64,000 nucleotides of DNA, taken from assembly GCF_001625305.1 (NCBI RefSeq), contig NW_017804043.1, forward strand, positions 1,449,315 to 1,513,314. The letters are read 5' to 3'. The notes under the pieces are model-generated. The model did not search any database. It saw nothing but the letters and a program-made list of their open reading frames with translations, and had not been told where the DNA came from. Both the position numbers and the translations under genes were made by a program. Source of the stretch: Branchiostoma belcheri. Lineage: Eukaryota; Chordata; Leptocardii; Amphioxiformes; Branchiostomatidae. Of this stretch, positions 12,301-22,990 are shown piece by piece (the first letter of the stretch is position 1; every line of letters begins with the position of its first letter).

Positions 12301-15300
12301 AAGAAACAGGAGGAGCAAGTAGAAACTGTTACAGATAAAAACCCCTGGTCCCGGGCCGAGGTTCGAACCCACGACCTCCCGAGCACCAGCTTCATAACTA
12401 AACGCTCAAACCACTTGGCCAGTTCAGTTGGTAGCGCCTATAAACCCGCCTCTGTTGCAGCATGTTTATGTGACAATGTTCACCCACAGAAAAAAACTGG
12501 GTGCACAGCTCCAAATTTGGGTGCACTAAGGTGCACATGCACCCAGTATTTTGAGCCCTGACGCAGTATTTCGACTTTACACTCCAACTTCGTCCAAGCC
12601 TAAAATATTGATATCAACTGCTCACCTCATGTTCTGATCGTTCCAAGTCCTGAAACATGTCCTTGGTCACTCCTTCAAACTCCTTGTAGAAATCAATGTT
12701 GTCCCGCATCATGTCATGGTCTGGGTTGGCCACAATGAAAGTGTGCGCTGCTGCAACTGCCTTAGACAACTGGTTGGTCTAGAAAAAAAAAAAACATGCC
12801 ATCATGAAAGTTCATCTGTGTTGGTAGTAATTATACTAAAGTAAAATGTTGAACTTTATTCTAACACAAGGGTTACACAGAGATAAAATTTTCAACGACC
12901 ACTGTCGCCTTCATCAGGATAATTAATGACCAATACTTCAAAGTGTAATCTCGCAAGAGTTACGTTACAAACACTTCACCTTATTCCCATGAGACTTTAC
13001 GGATAGATGACGTAAGCAATGGTCCAGTCTCTGTTAAGAGATGGCTGGAGTGCCCTGATATATATGGCCACTGATGTTAGCTATGTTTGATTAGCTAGTG
13101 TTCCTGTCCTGGTCAATGTGCTACTAAAATTTGCCAACATCAACCCACTAACATTCAGATACGTTCTACACATGTATCTAGGGCTTTCTACATTTCACAC
13201 GTCTAAATGAAGCACATTCAAACAAAACTCAGTTTGCTGTACCATGTTTACTCTTATTTGCATTTTTGTGAGTTAAGATTGCCCAAACATCATTTCATTT
13301 GCATTCAAAATGGTGCCTGTCAACATTGGGGTCCTACTGGGGGTCTTAAACATTCTTTTAATCTCCAAGCAGAGTCAATGGGGCAAGGAGACTTTGTGTT
13401 GGCTGCCTGTATCCATTGGTCGCCTGTATCCAATGTCCGCCCCATGAACGTTATACAGGCGGCCAATGGATACTGGTGGCCAACATCAAGTCTCCTTGCC
13501 TCACCGAATCTGCTTGGAGATTACATTCTTCCTGCTGAGAGTGCCTTCAGGCACCACAGTTGTACTGGTCATGGCCTTGGGAAGGTTAATTAAATTCCTG
13601 TAGCTTCCTAACCTAACAAAGGAGCAAGAGGAAGCTTTCCAGACAGGCTAAAGACAACAATTATAAATATAGTTATCTATTCAATACTACTGTGAGCAGT
13701 AGTTTCAGTGTAGAACGTTTAGCCTTATAGTAAGTATACTGACTGGGTGTGTGGATATGCCTTCCTTTTTTTTGTAGGAGTTTTGTGGAAAATGCAAACT
13801 GACTTTTTTGAAGCCAACTGTGGCTAATAATATATCTGCACATGTATCTTGGCCCAAGATACAAGTTAGTGCAGATAATATTATTACACGGTAGCCACAA
13901 TGGGGATTCTAGAAAAAATATATTTTTTTTAGTACAAACGATAAAAGGACATTTTGTGCTTATTTTAGGAAAGCACAAATACCACTCAAAGCAAGGTTAT
14001 AAAAAGGAACATTCTTGCTATAAGACATTCATGGCATTGCAGTATTTGTATAGATGAATGATTGATATGAAGAATGTTCGTAGGGCACATCTCTCAGTAT
14101 GTGGGAAGTTCTGGAAACATCCAAAACTTGGCTTGATTCCTCTCTCTATATGGTTAGTTTAGTTTATCACTAACAGGGACTCTGGCAGATAGCCATTTAG
14201 AGCCTCATGCCTCCAATGAGGGCCTGCAAGGGGGGGTCCCGACAACGCTCTACGCTGAATTTGGAAACCTCTCGATTACGCTTTACGATAAATTCCAAGT
14301 GACTACAACGCATTACGTAGAATTAAAACAGCGAATACGCTCTACCAGAGCTCGAAATACCCGGTGGCGCACTGGCGCGGCGCCACCTGATTTTGCTTGG
14401 CGCCACTTATTCCTAAACTCAGGTGGCGCAGCGCGCCACCTATAATTTGCGTGGATCGAACCGCTAATCGCATGGATCGGGCCCCATTGTCGGCACAATC
14501 TTGTGAATTGTCGATGAATTGTCGATCTCGCCATGACGCCACAAAGAAAACGTTCTCATTGGTAGAAAATCAGACACCTCGCTGGCGTTTCACAACACAA
14601 TTTTCATGTAAACAACTCCGACTGTCCTTGTTTACATGCAAAGCGCGCCGATACAAAATCCTGCCGGCCGCCCGACCGACCGCATGCGACGCTAAGTTTT
14701 CGGCGGCTCGGCGGAAAAATAATCCATCCCCAGAAGAAATTTTACGCATGAAAATAACAACTACAACTTGTTTTCGAGTTTCTGAGGCCGTAAAATGATT
14801 AAAACGGTTGAAATTTGTCGGAAAAAACAGCTCGAAAGACAGAATGAAAATGGCCGACGCTGCTTCCAACAATGTGGTCAAAGGTGAAGATAGCATCCAA
14901 GCGTCCAAGATACATGTACTAGTATTACACGCATGAAAAAAAAATTTTCGGCAACGACAGAAATAAAAATTCACTCGTATTTTTAAAAGGTTAATTTGTA
15001 AACATTACCGTGAAATTTTCCGAATTTATTGGTTTCTAGTGTCAGAATATAATGTTGTTTCTATGAATGTGCGGTTGGATGCTGTGGGGCTTTTACAATT
15101 GGGAGAATCAGATATTAAGAGCATGCTTTCTTTCTTTCTTACTTTTTTTATTGAGTGTCTCTAAATTTTTTTTTAGTATGAGTTTATAGACATAGTCACA
15201 TTTTTATTTGTTCAGCTGTGTCAATATGTGATTTTGTTTGGGAAATATGATTGGGTTAAAAAGTTTGGTATATATTAATTATGTCCGTAACACCTTAGGA

Positions 15301-18300
15301 ATACTTGCTCCAAGTTCCAGGCTTTTTTAATAAGTACATGTACAATTTGTATCATGTATTTTTCACTTGTTGAACTTGTGGAAGCACCGTTGGCCCCCGG
15401 TTAGGGGTCATCCGGGGAACCTATGCCCAATTTTTTTTTAAATCAAGGGAGCTAATACCATTTTTTATTAGATTTTGAAGATTTGTCCGGGGGGTATGTT
15501 TATTCCGGGGGGTATGTTTATTTGGCAGATGAGAGTAACATTATCCTTGCGCAAACGAAGAACATGGCGCACGTAACACCACCCGCATAAGTGTGCCGCC
15601 ATGTAGAGGCGTGGCATTCCCACGGCGGCAGCCCTGTGATGAAGTGATGTAAAGGTGGCATTCTTTATTAAAACATTGTTGTTTGAGAGCTTTTGTGTTC
15701 TTTACATTACTTTATTTTATAACATAAAACTTAAGTAGTTAACTAGAAGAAAACGTAATAGATATAAGTAGCAGATTTGAAGAAAATGATAACTTGGAAG
15801 TGTTGCCACTTGAATACTGATGGCGCCACCTGGCTTTTGACTCAGGTGGCAACATGCGCCACCTGGCTGAAAAAAGTATTTCGAGCCCTGGCTCTACGCA
15901 AAATGTGAAGAGTGGTCCGTCTACGCTCTACGTAGAATTAAAACGGCCGATTACGCTCTACGGAAAAGGGCTTGCGGGCCCCCTCCAATGGATGGCCTTC
16001 GTGTAGAAACCTGGAAACATATCCGAGACAGTTTGCCTCAACTTTCCAGAGGTTTGGCACCTCTACATGCTGTTTAAAGATCGCACTATCTTGTGCCAAA
16101 AAACTAAATGATCACACAGAACATATGGGTCCTATATGTGATGTTTCAACTTCTTGCCAGACTGTAGGACAATGAACTATAAAAAGGGCAAAAACTGTGC
16201 AGAAAGTTGTCACAAAGAAAACGTGACCAACTAAAAGTTTAAAATTTTGGTTGAATTTACAACTGCAAAATTGGTATAACTGCAAAACAACTGAAAAATT
16301 GGTATAATTACGTACAAGTAAGTTTCAAAACATCTTGTATTATTCTCAGCAACTAATCTCCAAGCAGATCATACGGTGGCAAGGCAGTATCCATTGGCCA
16401 CCAAAGCCACTTTGGTCACTAATGCAATGGACACTCCTCTGGCCAATGGATACTGTCTTGCCACCGTATGATCTGCTTGGAGATTATCAGCGACCAGTTA
16501 CTAGCCAATACATGGCCTTTCTGTCTACTTGGTGCTTTCAGCTGCCAAAAGAATACAATATCCCATCGGTAACCATAACCACAGGCATTCCTGAGCTGGG
16601 GTTTCACAAAGAGGTTGGCTGTGTGCATGTGTTTATGCAGACTTGATGTAAACAGAGTGGGTATCCCTCAGAAAGTCAAATCAGTGGGGATTCAGACAAT
16701 CAACAAACTAGAATGATTGATTAGCATTTTTTTCTTGAGCATAACGGCATTAAAATAGTTGTTCTGATACATGGAGAATTCTGTAGCAAATAATCATCCA
16801 TATATTACCTTTTACTCTGTATTTTTTTACTCTACACGCAGTTACATTTAATGGTTTTATGAAGATACGAATTTGTAGTAGTAATGTTGGATTTTCATCT
16901 GTTTAGAGATAAAGCTTGAAAACTAGCTAATTTTGCATTTCTATCATCACCTTTTTGCTAGCAGTTATAAATCTGGCATTTAAGTGTGTGTTTTTTTTCA
17001 ATCAAATACACATCAGTGTAACAAATTGAGCACATAATTGCTGACAATTAGCATGACCAATGACCAAATTTACACACAATGGGAGCAAATTATCTTCTTT
17101 CTCAAACTAAAGATTCACACTGCAATTCAATCAAAGATGCTTTTGGCGTTTTTACATGCCTTTTACAAAATATCGGTATGCAGTGAAAATGGAAAGTTTT
17201 GTTAAGGTCTCAGGTTACAAAAAGCAAAAGTTTTTGCAAATTCTCAAGTTACCAGAGGTACTAAAATTATACCGTAGGTACAAAATCTTCATAAAACGTC
17301 TCCTTATCGTTAGTTTCAAAACAACACCGTCAAAAATGACCGATGCATGAAGATTTGTACAGGTTTTCGCACCGTGTGAAACATGTGGTGAACCAAATAC
17401 TAGCCAAAATCTGGGCCCGGGCGATTGGCGTCTGGGTGTCGGGTTACGCCACGTAGTACCCCCGACTCGCTATACCAGGCACCGCGGATCGCTGGAAAAA
17501 TAGTACAAATTGGCCGAAATAAAGGCTAGTATACCAGGGGAGTTAGTCGGCCATGGGTCGCAAATTGGATCTTCTCTGGCCGGCTAACTCCCCTGGTATG
17601 CTATCCTTTATTTAGGCCAAATTTCTACTATTTTTCCAGCGATCCGCGGTGCCTGGCAGAGGCCTAGGGGAGGGGCCGCTAGTTCAGCTAACTTCTTTTC
17701 TTAGTTGTAGCTGGTAAAGATCTGTAAGTCTAACAAGCTAGGCAGGAACACAAGTTAGAATACTAGAAAACTGCGCCAATTATAACTTTCGGCATAAATA
17801 AATCAGGTCAAATACAACGCAAGGGAACTGGGCTAGACTTTTCGGATGCTTGGGGGAGCAAATAAATAATGATTAATTGCTGCTGTACACAGAGCACAAC
17901 CTTTGCGAAGTTTTGCTCTGATTTTTTAAGCAATCAGTGCATATTATCTCGAAGAAATCTGAGTTCTTACCCTCCAATAGGCGAGTTGTAGGTAGTCGTA
18001 AGGAACTCTGGCCTCGAACTCCTTTTCGATGTCTTCGTGGACGGGGAGTTGCCAAATGTCTCCCAGCCGATCGTCCAGACAGTGCTTCAGACACTCCGCC
18101 TTCTTCACGACTTGTGCGAAGAAGTTCAGCTCAGAATGGTGCGGGTAGCGAGGGTCTAGCGTGAGGACGTCTTTGACGATCTTGGTGTGGTTCGTACACT
18201 TCATTCGACACCCCACCATCTCGGTCTTTCTCAGCTTGTAGTTCTTGATGGCTCGCTCCATGTGTAGGATCGTGTCCAGCCATTCTTGCCTGGTGTAGTG

Positions 18301-18429
18301 GGTTTTCCCGGCCTCGTATAGCTGGTCGTACGGCACGATGCTTGGGTCGTCGCCGAAGGAAGGGTCGACCAGAATAACGGCGAGGTAGAGCAGGAAAGTG
18401 GTCCCGAAGATGAAGAAAGCCTGCGCCAT
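6338..18429 (-). CDS. CRTAP/P3H4: CRTAP/P3H4-like leprecan-family protein without dioxygenase domain, 9 exons, 501 aa, C-terminal KTEL
   Basis: Exons 17971-18429, 12626-12778, 12085-12256, 11456-11584, 10900-11036, 9765-9848, 9227-9325, 7239-7402 and 6338-6446 join to 1506 nt. The start at 18429 has a strong context (A at -3, G at +4) and opens a signal peptide (residues 1 to about 25). The protein has the four CxxxC motifs of the leprecan N-terminal domain (74-78, 113-117, 240-244, 270-274) and lines up with CRTAP and P3H4 throughout, for example AVAAAHTFIVANP. There is no prolyl hydroxylase domain, as in CRTAP/P3H4. From about residue 375 there is an acidic, low-complexity tail ending KTEL, a KDEL-like ER retrieval signal. 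Family role: ER chaperone partner of prolyl 3-hydroxylase or lysyl hydroxylase acting on collagen. The acidic tail suggests P3H4 over CRTAP. An upstream in-frame ATG at 18552 is less likely. Confidence 0.88.
6961..7134. mobile_element. MITE, AGGCCTAGGAAAAAAA family, copy 1
   Basis: Ends AGGCCCAGGAAAAAAAA and TTTTTTTCCTAGGCCT are inverted repeats. The block is bracketed by a direct repeat of flanking DNA (AGTAGGGGTCTGGAGGGG near 6920 and 7136). Relatives at 25801-26157, 36792-37149 and 56170-56298. Confidence 0.6.
8528..8587. repeat. Short perfect hairpin
   Basis: AATTCTCAGTTGTCAAAAAT and its reverse complement enclose a loop of about 20 nt. Intronic (exon 8 to exon 7 intron of the leprecan-family gene). 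Probably a MITE remnant. Confidence 0.6.
8778..8871. mobile_element. Foldback MITE, ATCTCCAAGCAGAT family, copy 1
   Basis: Starts ATCTCCAAGCAGAT and ends ATCTGCTTGGAGA with an internal inverted CTGTCTGG/CCAA core. Same ends at 13359-13523 and 16354-16486, with single ends at about 46686 and 55725. Confidence 0.65.
8924..9179. mobile_element. MITE with GGCCACACTGATTTAATTT-type ends
   Basis: Left end CCACACTGATTTATTTTTAT and right end ATAAAATTAAATCAGTGTGG are inverted repeats. The interior recurs reverse-complemented at 37634-37842, including AGCCGGCACATGCTGGCC. Intronic. Confidence 0.65.
9935..10474. mobile_element. hAT-like MITE with CAGTGTTCGAAATAC ends
   Basis: Left end CAGTGTTCGAAATAC and right end GTATTTCGACCACTG are inverted repeats of the CAGNG type used by hAT elements. 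The interior is rich in CTGCAAT/ATTGCAG blocks. No clean 8-bp target duplication is visible (flanks share only CATAG). One end of a second copy lies at about 24345-24441. Confidence 0.6.
11834..12078 (+). mobile_element. tRNA-derived SINE, near full length, with 11-bp target site duplication
   Basis: A tRNA-like head with B-box-like GGGTTTGAGTCC is followed by a shared body (CTTGTGCCCTTGGGAAAGG, GTGAAAATGAGTATTGTC, GGGACACAACACCAGCAACA) and an A/T-rich tail. ACTCACTTGTG lies at both 11823-11833 and 12079-12089. The right copy is the splice donor of the leprecan-family exon at 12085-12256. Relatives at 33978-34220, 36343-36592 and 58196-58345. Confidence 0.8.
12340..12440 (-). mobile_element. 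tRNA-derived SINE fragment of a second type
   Basis: On the minus strand, TGGCCAAGTGGTTTGAGCG (A-box-like) is followed about 35 nt later by GGTTCGAACC (B box). No matching acceptor stem is visible, so this is a SINE head and not a functional tRNA gene. Confidence 0.5.
13359..13523. mobile_element. Foldback MITE, ATCTCCAAGCAGAT family, copy 2
   Basis: TAATCTCCAAGCAGA and TCTGCTTGGAGATTA ends enclose inverted blocks (CAAGGAGACTT/AAGTCTCCTTG and CCATTGG/CCAATGG), so the whole element can fold on itself. Confidence 0.7.
14346..15890. mobile_element. 1.5-kb hAT-like element nested inside another repeat
   Basis: Ends CAGAGCTCGAAATAC and GTATTTCGAGCCCTG are inverted and of hAT type. GCTCTAC lies directly outside both ends (14339-14345 and 15891-15897). 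Sub-terminal GGTGGCGC/GCGCCACC repeats occur at both ends. The flanks outside (AACGCTCTACG-rich) look like two halves of one interrupted older element. The GC-richer core (14560-14950) includes ATGGCCGACGCTGC at 14850 followed by an AAAG|GTGAAG donor-like site, so it may carry a captured promoter and first exon. No transposase frame is seen. Confidence 0.6.
16354..16486. mobile_element. Foldback MITE, ATCTCCAAGCAGAT family, copy 3
   Basis: The arms TAATCTCCAAGCAGATCATA and its exact reverse complement extend inward through GGTGGCAAG.CAGTATCCATTGGCC with almost no mismatch, giving a 45-50 bp stem and a short loop. Confidence 0.75.
17475..17655. repeat. Large inverted repeat, 79-bp arms, 23-nt spacer
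   Basis: Arm 17475-17553 and arm 17577-17655 are near-perfect reverse complements, starting CCAGGCACCGCGGATCGC and ending GCGATCCGCGGTGCCTGG. Transcribed as part of intron 1 it would form a long double-stranded hairpin. Probably a foldback transposon. Confidence 0.8.
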
Positions 18430-18631
18430 GATGTGACACGTCTTCTGCAAGCCCAGGAGCATCCCACAATGCAGCAGCACCCGACCCCTGACCTTTGTCA
18501 AGGTGTTTAAACTATCCCACCGTGCACTGCGGCTGTTATAACTGTATCCCACAATGCCTCAGGTTTTGGATTGAACAAGGAGGTTGAAATATCTTTCTAC
18601 TGAGGGCTAGTATTACTGCTAGAGTAGTCAT

Positions 18632-18831
18632 GCTAGCCTCTACCAGGCTTTAGGAGGCAGCTGGAAAGAGAAGAAATTGGTCATGCCGGAGGAGTTGATC
18701 CGCTAGAGAGTAACATTTTGCCGCACCCGAAATGTACTCTCTAACGGACCAACCCCCTCAGCATGTTTAATCTCTCCATTTGGCCGATTTCTAGTCTTTC
18801 CAGCCGCCTCCCAAAGCCTGGTAGAGGCTAA
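18632..18831. mobile_element. Foldback MITE (CTAGCCTCTACCAGGCTTT arms)
   Basis: Left arm GCTAGCCTCTACCAGGCTTT and right arm AAAGCCTGGTAGAGGCTA are inverted, with further complementary blocks inward (GGAGGC.GCTGGAAAG / CTTTCCAGC.GCCTCC). Lies about 200 bp upstream of the leprecan-family start codon. Confidence 0.7.
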
Positions 18832-19006
18832 CAGTAAGCTAGTAAGTTTATGCTACCGGGGTAGTCATGCTACTAAAGCCATGTTATGGTGGATGCCCAT
18901 CAGATTTTCATTTATGATGCCATATCTGAAACCTAAACCATTAACATTAATGGTACATGTACTAGATTGGTAACTTGAGTTTGGTCACCAAATCTCCTTT
19001 GTGTAA

Positions 19007-19369
19007 GGCCACACCAATTTAATTTGTTGGTTCTCGGATTCACCTCTTCATTTTTTCCAGATTTGCAAAAAAAAAAAATTTCAGAATCAACTGCAAAATG
19101 CTCATATTTTGCCCTGAACAGTTGAAAACAGTCCTTTTCTTCCTAGTCGTTACAGTTATTCCATCTTTCAATGCAGTGGTATCATTAGAAGTTAAAAATC
19201 CATTGTTTAAATTTTGAACCAGCCTGTTGTGTTGACTTCATACCTCGTATCGTAGCATTTGGGGCTATAATAGGATCCCTAGATCTGTTTTTATTTTTAT
19301 TTTTTTTCGCCGTCGCTTCATATTTTTCCTGAAAAAATCCGAGAACCAACAAATTAAATTGGTGTGGCC
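19007..19369. mobile_element. 363-bp MITE with ~34-bp TIRs and TAA target sites (Harbinger-like), copy 1
   Basis: Ends GGCCACACCAATTTAATTTG and CAAATTAAATTGGTGTGGCC are exact inverted repeats that continue inward. TAA flanks both sides (19004-19006, 19370-19372). A 3-bp TWA duplication suggests the PIF/Harbinger group. Second copy at 27806-28162. Confidence 0.75.
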
Positions 19370-20464
19370 TAACCATATTAATGTTACAGTGTCTTAAATA
19401 CCATTGGAAAACTTATTCACTTAATGTCATTTATGACAACTGTTTGATGGTAACCATCTGGTATGATTGCTTAAATATTAATATTACTTGTGGAACAAGC
19501 TGGTTGAAAGAAAATTGACCTTGATCATACATGGTATGATTGTGTATCTCTGTTTTATCATATATATGAGAAATTATTACATCGTTAATCATTTGCACCA
19601 TCCATCTTTCTTTATGACTTCATCTCCCCTGGAAGACAAAATAAATCAAATGCCATTATCACTAATATAGGGCAGTAATTTAGGGCTTAACTTAAGTAAG
19701 TTGCTCACATGCAGAGTCTTGCATCCATATCAATTTGTATTCAGCAAAAGAGCTCTGCCCAACGATATAATGCCAGTGTACATGTACATGTAATGTCCTT
19801 TCTCTGATTGATACTAGCCACTGGCCTTTGGGTTGCAATGAGCAATACTAGATGATTAAATAAGGTAGTTTAGAATAAATCAAAGCACCCTTGATTGACG
19901 ACTTCTTTTGCAGACTATTGATCCTTTCCCCAGTGAGAGCCCAAGTAAGTGAGTACCTCAGGCTAAAAGGAACACGATTGTAATCCTTCTGTATTAGTCT
20001 GATCTGTTGTTCTAAATCACCTCCTCATTAGCACAGTACACCTCATTAGTCGTTAATACGCCTGATAATTAAGAGCATTTTGGCACCATCTGTGGTAATG
20101 AAGAGACATCATTTAATTGGGCAGAGTGTTTGACTTTGTTTAACTAACATTTGTCCTTGCAATAAATCATACAAGGTTAGGTATTACAGCAACTGTAAAT
20201 CATAAAATTTTTCAGGTTACTGAGGAAATAATGAATGTACAGTAGCCATCTATAGGAATATTGTTACTGTAGTAAATTTTGCACAACCTGTTGATATACA
20301 AAGGAGTGTGATTGATATCAAATCTAATTTCAAACAAAACAACATCTTAAATTTTATAATAAAAAACAAAATATCTATTCAGGAAATGAAGCTGAATCTG
20401 TATCATTCTATAATTTCTCAACAGAAGCAAAACTGAATGTGTAATACAGGCCTTTCCTTTTCTG

Positions 20465-20612
20465 ACTAGCCTGGTTACCTATTAACCTACATATATTTTA
20501 GCTCCTGAGCCCTACATCCTCTCCACAAAATGATAGTATTTGCTGAGAGGATGCAGCTATTTGCAGAGAGGATGTAGCACTCGGGAGCTAATATAGGTTT
20601 GGTAACTAGGCT
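20465..20612. mobile_element. Foldback MITE (TAGCCTGGTTACC arms), copy 2
   Basis: CTAGCCTGGTTACC and GGTAACTAGGCTA ends, with internal CTCCTGAG/CTCGGGAG and an internally repeated GCTGAGAGGATG block. Relative of 3884-3985. Confidence 0.6.
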
Positions 20613-21219
20613 ATTTCTGACTGAACAATGTATAATGATGAGCTCCTTTGCTTCGCTTCACTCAATTGCGTCTCCGTGCACGTGACGTTCCCTTGGGATC
20701 CAGATATAACCAAATCACCGCTGCCTCATTCATCTTCCATTTATTGATCACATGTTTTCCCAAGCACTGCATGCCTCACTTTACCCATCATCACCCACCC
20801 AGGCCAGCCATTGGTCGCTGGAAGCCAGGCTCATTTGCATATCTTGTGGTGCCGGTATCTACACAAGCAGACTGCAGCGTAGTGCCATGTGATCACACGG
20901 TGATGGGCACTGCAAATCTCCCCCTCGCGCTGCTGTACATTTGGGTTATAAATTGACCTCTTTGTCGGCGTTCACGCCAGGATTGCGATGTGACTTCTCC
21001 CGGGAGCCAGAGCCCTTGAAGGCAACCCGTTGAGGGATTTTGGTTGTTGTCACGGTTTCAGAGAAGCCCTGGCCGGCTGGGTTGTGTGTGTGTTCCTGAG
21101 CTATGAAGAGGATTATGCTAGGTCTGATGTTCTGCTCTCCAATGCACTACATGGCTTTCTCTCCACAGAATTGTGTAGGGGAGTGTCGGGGCGGGCAAAC
21201 CTGGTGGGAACAGGGGAAG

Positions 21220-22011
21220 ATGTTCACCGACCTGACGGACTCGTACTCCAGCACTCAGCCCATCCAACAGGAGATTGCCGTCATGCTCATGCATCAAAAC
21301 TTCGAGTGGCAGGAGGGGGATACGGTGTTAGACGTGGGCTGCGGTACAGGCGAGATTTCCAAGTACGTTGCACAGCAGGACGGGGTGAAGTCCGTCGAGG
21401 CTTTTGATGTTTCGCCCGATATGGTACGACACGCTCGTAAAAATAGCCCCCACGAAAAGGTAGCGTACCACATCGCTGACGCGCGCGACGAGCTTGCCAT
21501 GAAGCTGGTTTGGGAGGAATCGTTCACCAAGGCCGTGTGCTTCAACGTGCTCCACTGGATCGAGGAGAAGGAGAGGGTGATCAGAAACGTGTTCTCGACT
21601 CTCAAACATGGGGGTGAGTTCCTCTTCAGCGTTTCTGCGGGCGTACCTGCCATGACGGTGGCGCGAGGAATCATCGAGTACCCCAAATGGAAGGACGCGT
21701 TTGCTGGCTTCTCGTATCCAGTGTGGGAATGGCCTAAAGGGGATGCTATCGGGATGCAGAAGCTGCTGGAAGACGTCGGCTTCGAAGTCATCACTTGTGT
21801 CAATCAGGTGTTTACGGTCAAGTTTGAGTCAGACCAGGAAGAGAAAATGTTTTTGCGGCCTCTACTGAGTCATCTGGAGCATATACCTGCTCACCTTCAC
21901 GACGAATTTCTCATGGATTTCATCTACGTGTTCTATACGTTTGCCCCGAAGGACGAAAACCAACGTGCTATCTGGGAATTTCCTTTCGTTGTAGCTCACG
22001 TTAGAAAATAG
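21220..22011 (+). CDS. Class I SAM-dependent methyltransferase, juvenile-hormone-acid-methyltransferase-like, 263 aa
   Basis: One coding exon. Motif I VLDVGCGTG at residues 36-44 is the SAM-binding loop, the acidic end of strand 2 is Asp63 in AFDVSPDMV, and CFNVLHWI is the post-II/III segment. The overall layout resembles the JHAMT-like small-molecule methyltransferases; the substrate cannot be told from sequence. I chose the ATG at 21220 because TTTCTCTCCACAG at 21159-21171 is a good splice acceptor and conserved sequence starts there; an in-frame ATG at 21103 would add 39 poorly conserved residues. The final segment (YVFYTFAPKDENQRAIWEF) is copied three more times directly after the stop codon. 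Confidence 0.85.
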   Translation: MFTDLTDSYSSTQPIQQEIAVMLMHQNFEWQEGDTVLDVGCGTGEISKYVAQQDGVKSVEAFDVSPDMVRHARKNSPHEKVAYHIADARDELAMKLVWEESFTKAVCFNVLHWIEEKERVIRNVFSTLKHGGEFLFSVSAGVPAMTVARGIIEYPKWKDAFAGFSYPVWEWPKGDAIGMQKLLEDVGFEVITCVNQVFTVKFESDQEEKMFLRPLLSHLEHIPAHLHDEFLMDFIYVFYTFAPKDENQRAIWEFPFVVAHVRK

Positions 22012-22400
22012 GAAGTTCTTTTATCTCTGATACAGTGTATCTACGTCTTCTATAATTTTGCCCTAAAGGACGAAAACCAACGTGCTATCTGGGAATTTCC
22101 TTCTGTTGTTGCCCATGTTAGAAAATAGGAAATTCGATTCTTTTATCACATTGACTGGTATAGTACAATGTACATCTATGTCTTCTGTACTTTTGCCCAA
22201 AAGGACGAAAACCAACGTGCTATCTGGGAATTTCCTTTCGTTGTAGCTCACGTTAGAAAATAGGAAATTCAAGTCTTTGATCACTAGTACAGTACATCTA
22301 CGTCTTCTGTACTTTTGCCCCGAAGGATGAAAACCAACAAGCTATCTGAGAATTTCCTTTTGTTGTTTCCCATGTTAGAAAATAGGAAATTTGATTCTCT
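21918..22400 (+). repeat. Four tandem copies of the methyltransferase 3' end (110-130 bp each)
   Basis: The coding end 21918-22015 is followed by copies at about 22036-22130, 22165-22265 and 22290-22385. Each keeps GACGAAAACCAAC (GATGAAAACCAAC in the last), TCTGGGAATTTCC or TCTGAGAATTTCC, and the GTTAGAAAATAGGA stop-codon context. The last copy has an in-frame nonsense change. Confidence 0.85.
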
Positions 22401-22499
22401 TATCACCGGTACAGTCTGTGATAAGAGCCAAACGTATGAACAAAGCGTGGAATAGATCAATGTCGTGTTTGAAGCTCAATGCATGACACTACCGACGGA

Positions 22500-22990
22500 A
22501 GCCTTTGCATATCTCTTCAGGCTAATTTGATGAACGTCATTAATTTTGTCTCTCTGACATTGTCTTTGTATCCTTTGTGCTAACATCTAAAAGACAATGA
22601 CAAAACTGAATGTATATTCCAAATTGGTGAACGTCATTTGTCTATTTGACATTGCCTTTGTCTCCACTGTGCTTAGAAAAGCAACTAAAAGACAGATGAC
22701 AAAATGAATGTATATTCCAAATTGATCATACCAGCAATGGTTTCCAGTTCTAAGGGACATTTGTTACTAGTAAGCCTTTCTCTGATTTCCTTTCATGTCT
22801 GAGGCCCGCTTAGTACATTTGTCTGTCTGACATTGCCTTTGTCTCTATTGTGCTAATATCTGAAAGACAAATAATATTTACAATGTATGCATTCCAAATT
22901 GATACCAGCAATGGTTTTCAGTTCAGTCTATGGAATCAACTTTAAGCCTTTGTCTAATTTCCCTTCATCATATTTGAGGCCCACTTTATT
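22500..22990. repeat. Diverged tandem duplication, about 110 and 230 bp periods
   Basis: TCTGACATTGTCTTTGT, CTAAAAGACA.TGACAAA and TGTAT.TTCCAAATTG recur three times; CCAGCAATGGTTT.CAGTTC and TTTGAGGCCC recur twice. Non-coding. Confidence 0.65.

Larger units (their letters stand above)
12779..17970 (-). other. Large first intron of the CRTAP/P3H4-like gene, filled with transposons
   Basis: 5.2 kb with no supported exon. It contains foldback MITEs (13359-13523, 16354-16486), a 1.5-kb hAT-like element (14346-15890) and a 79-bp-arm inverted repeat (17475-17655). Open frames here fall inside these elements. Confidence 0.6.
18430..21219. other. Divergent intergenic region between the CRTAP/P3H4-like start and the methyltransferase
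   Basis: Holds the two promoters, a foldback element (18632-18831), a Harbinger-like MITE (19007-19369) and a second foldback (20465-20612). GC content and CpG rise from about 20640 towards the methyltransferase, consistent with its promoter and 5' leader. No supported coding exon. Confidence 0.5.

Noticed and set aside
14397-14974. Two overlapping frames of 133-134 aa on opposite strands
   Set aside because: Inside the hAT-like element; they shadow each other in GC-richer DNA and match no domain I recognise.
20648-20956. 102-aa frame upstream of the methyltransferase
   Set aside because: Falls in the CpG-rich promoter and leader; low complexity, no family features.
21294-21803. 169-aa minus-strand frame
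   Set aside because: Exact antisense of the methyltransferase coding exon.
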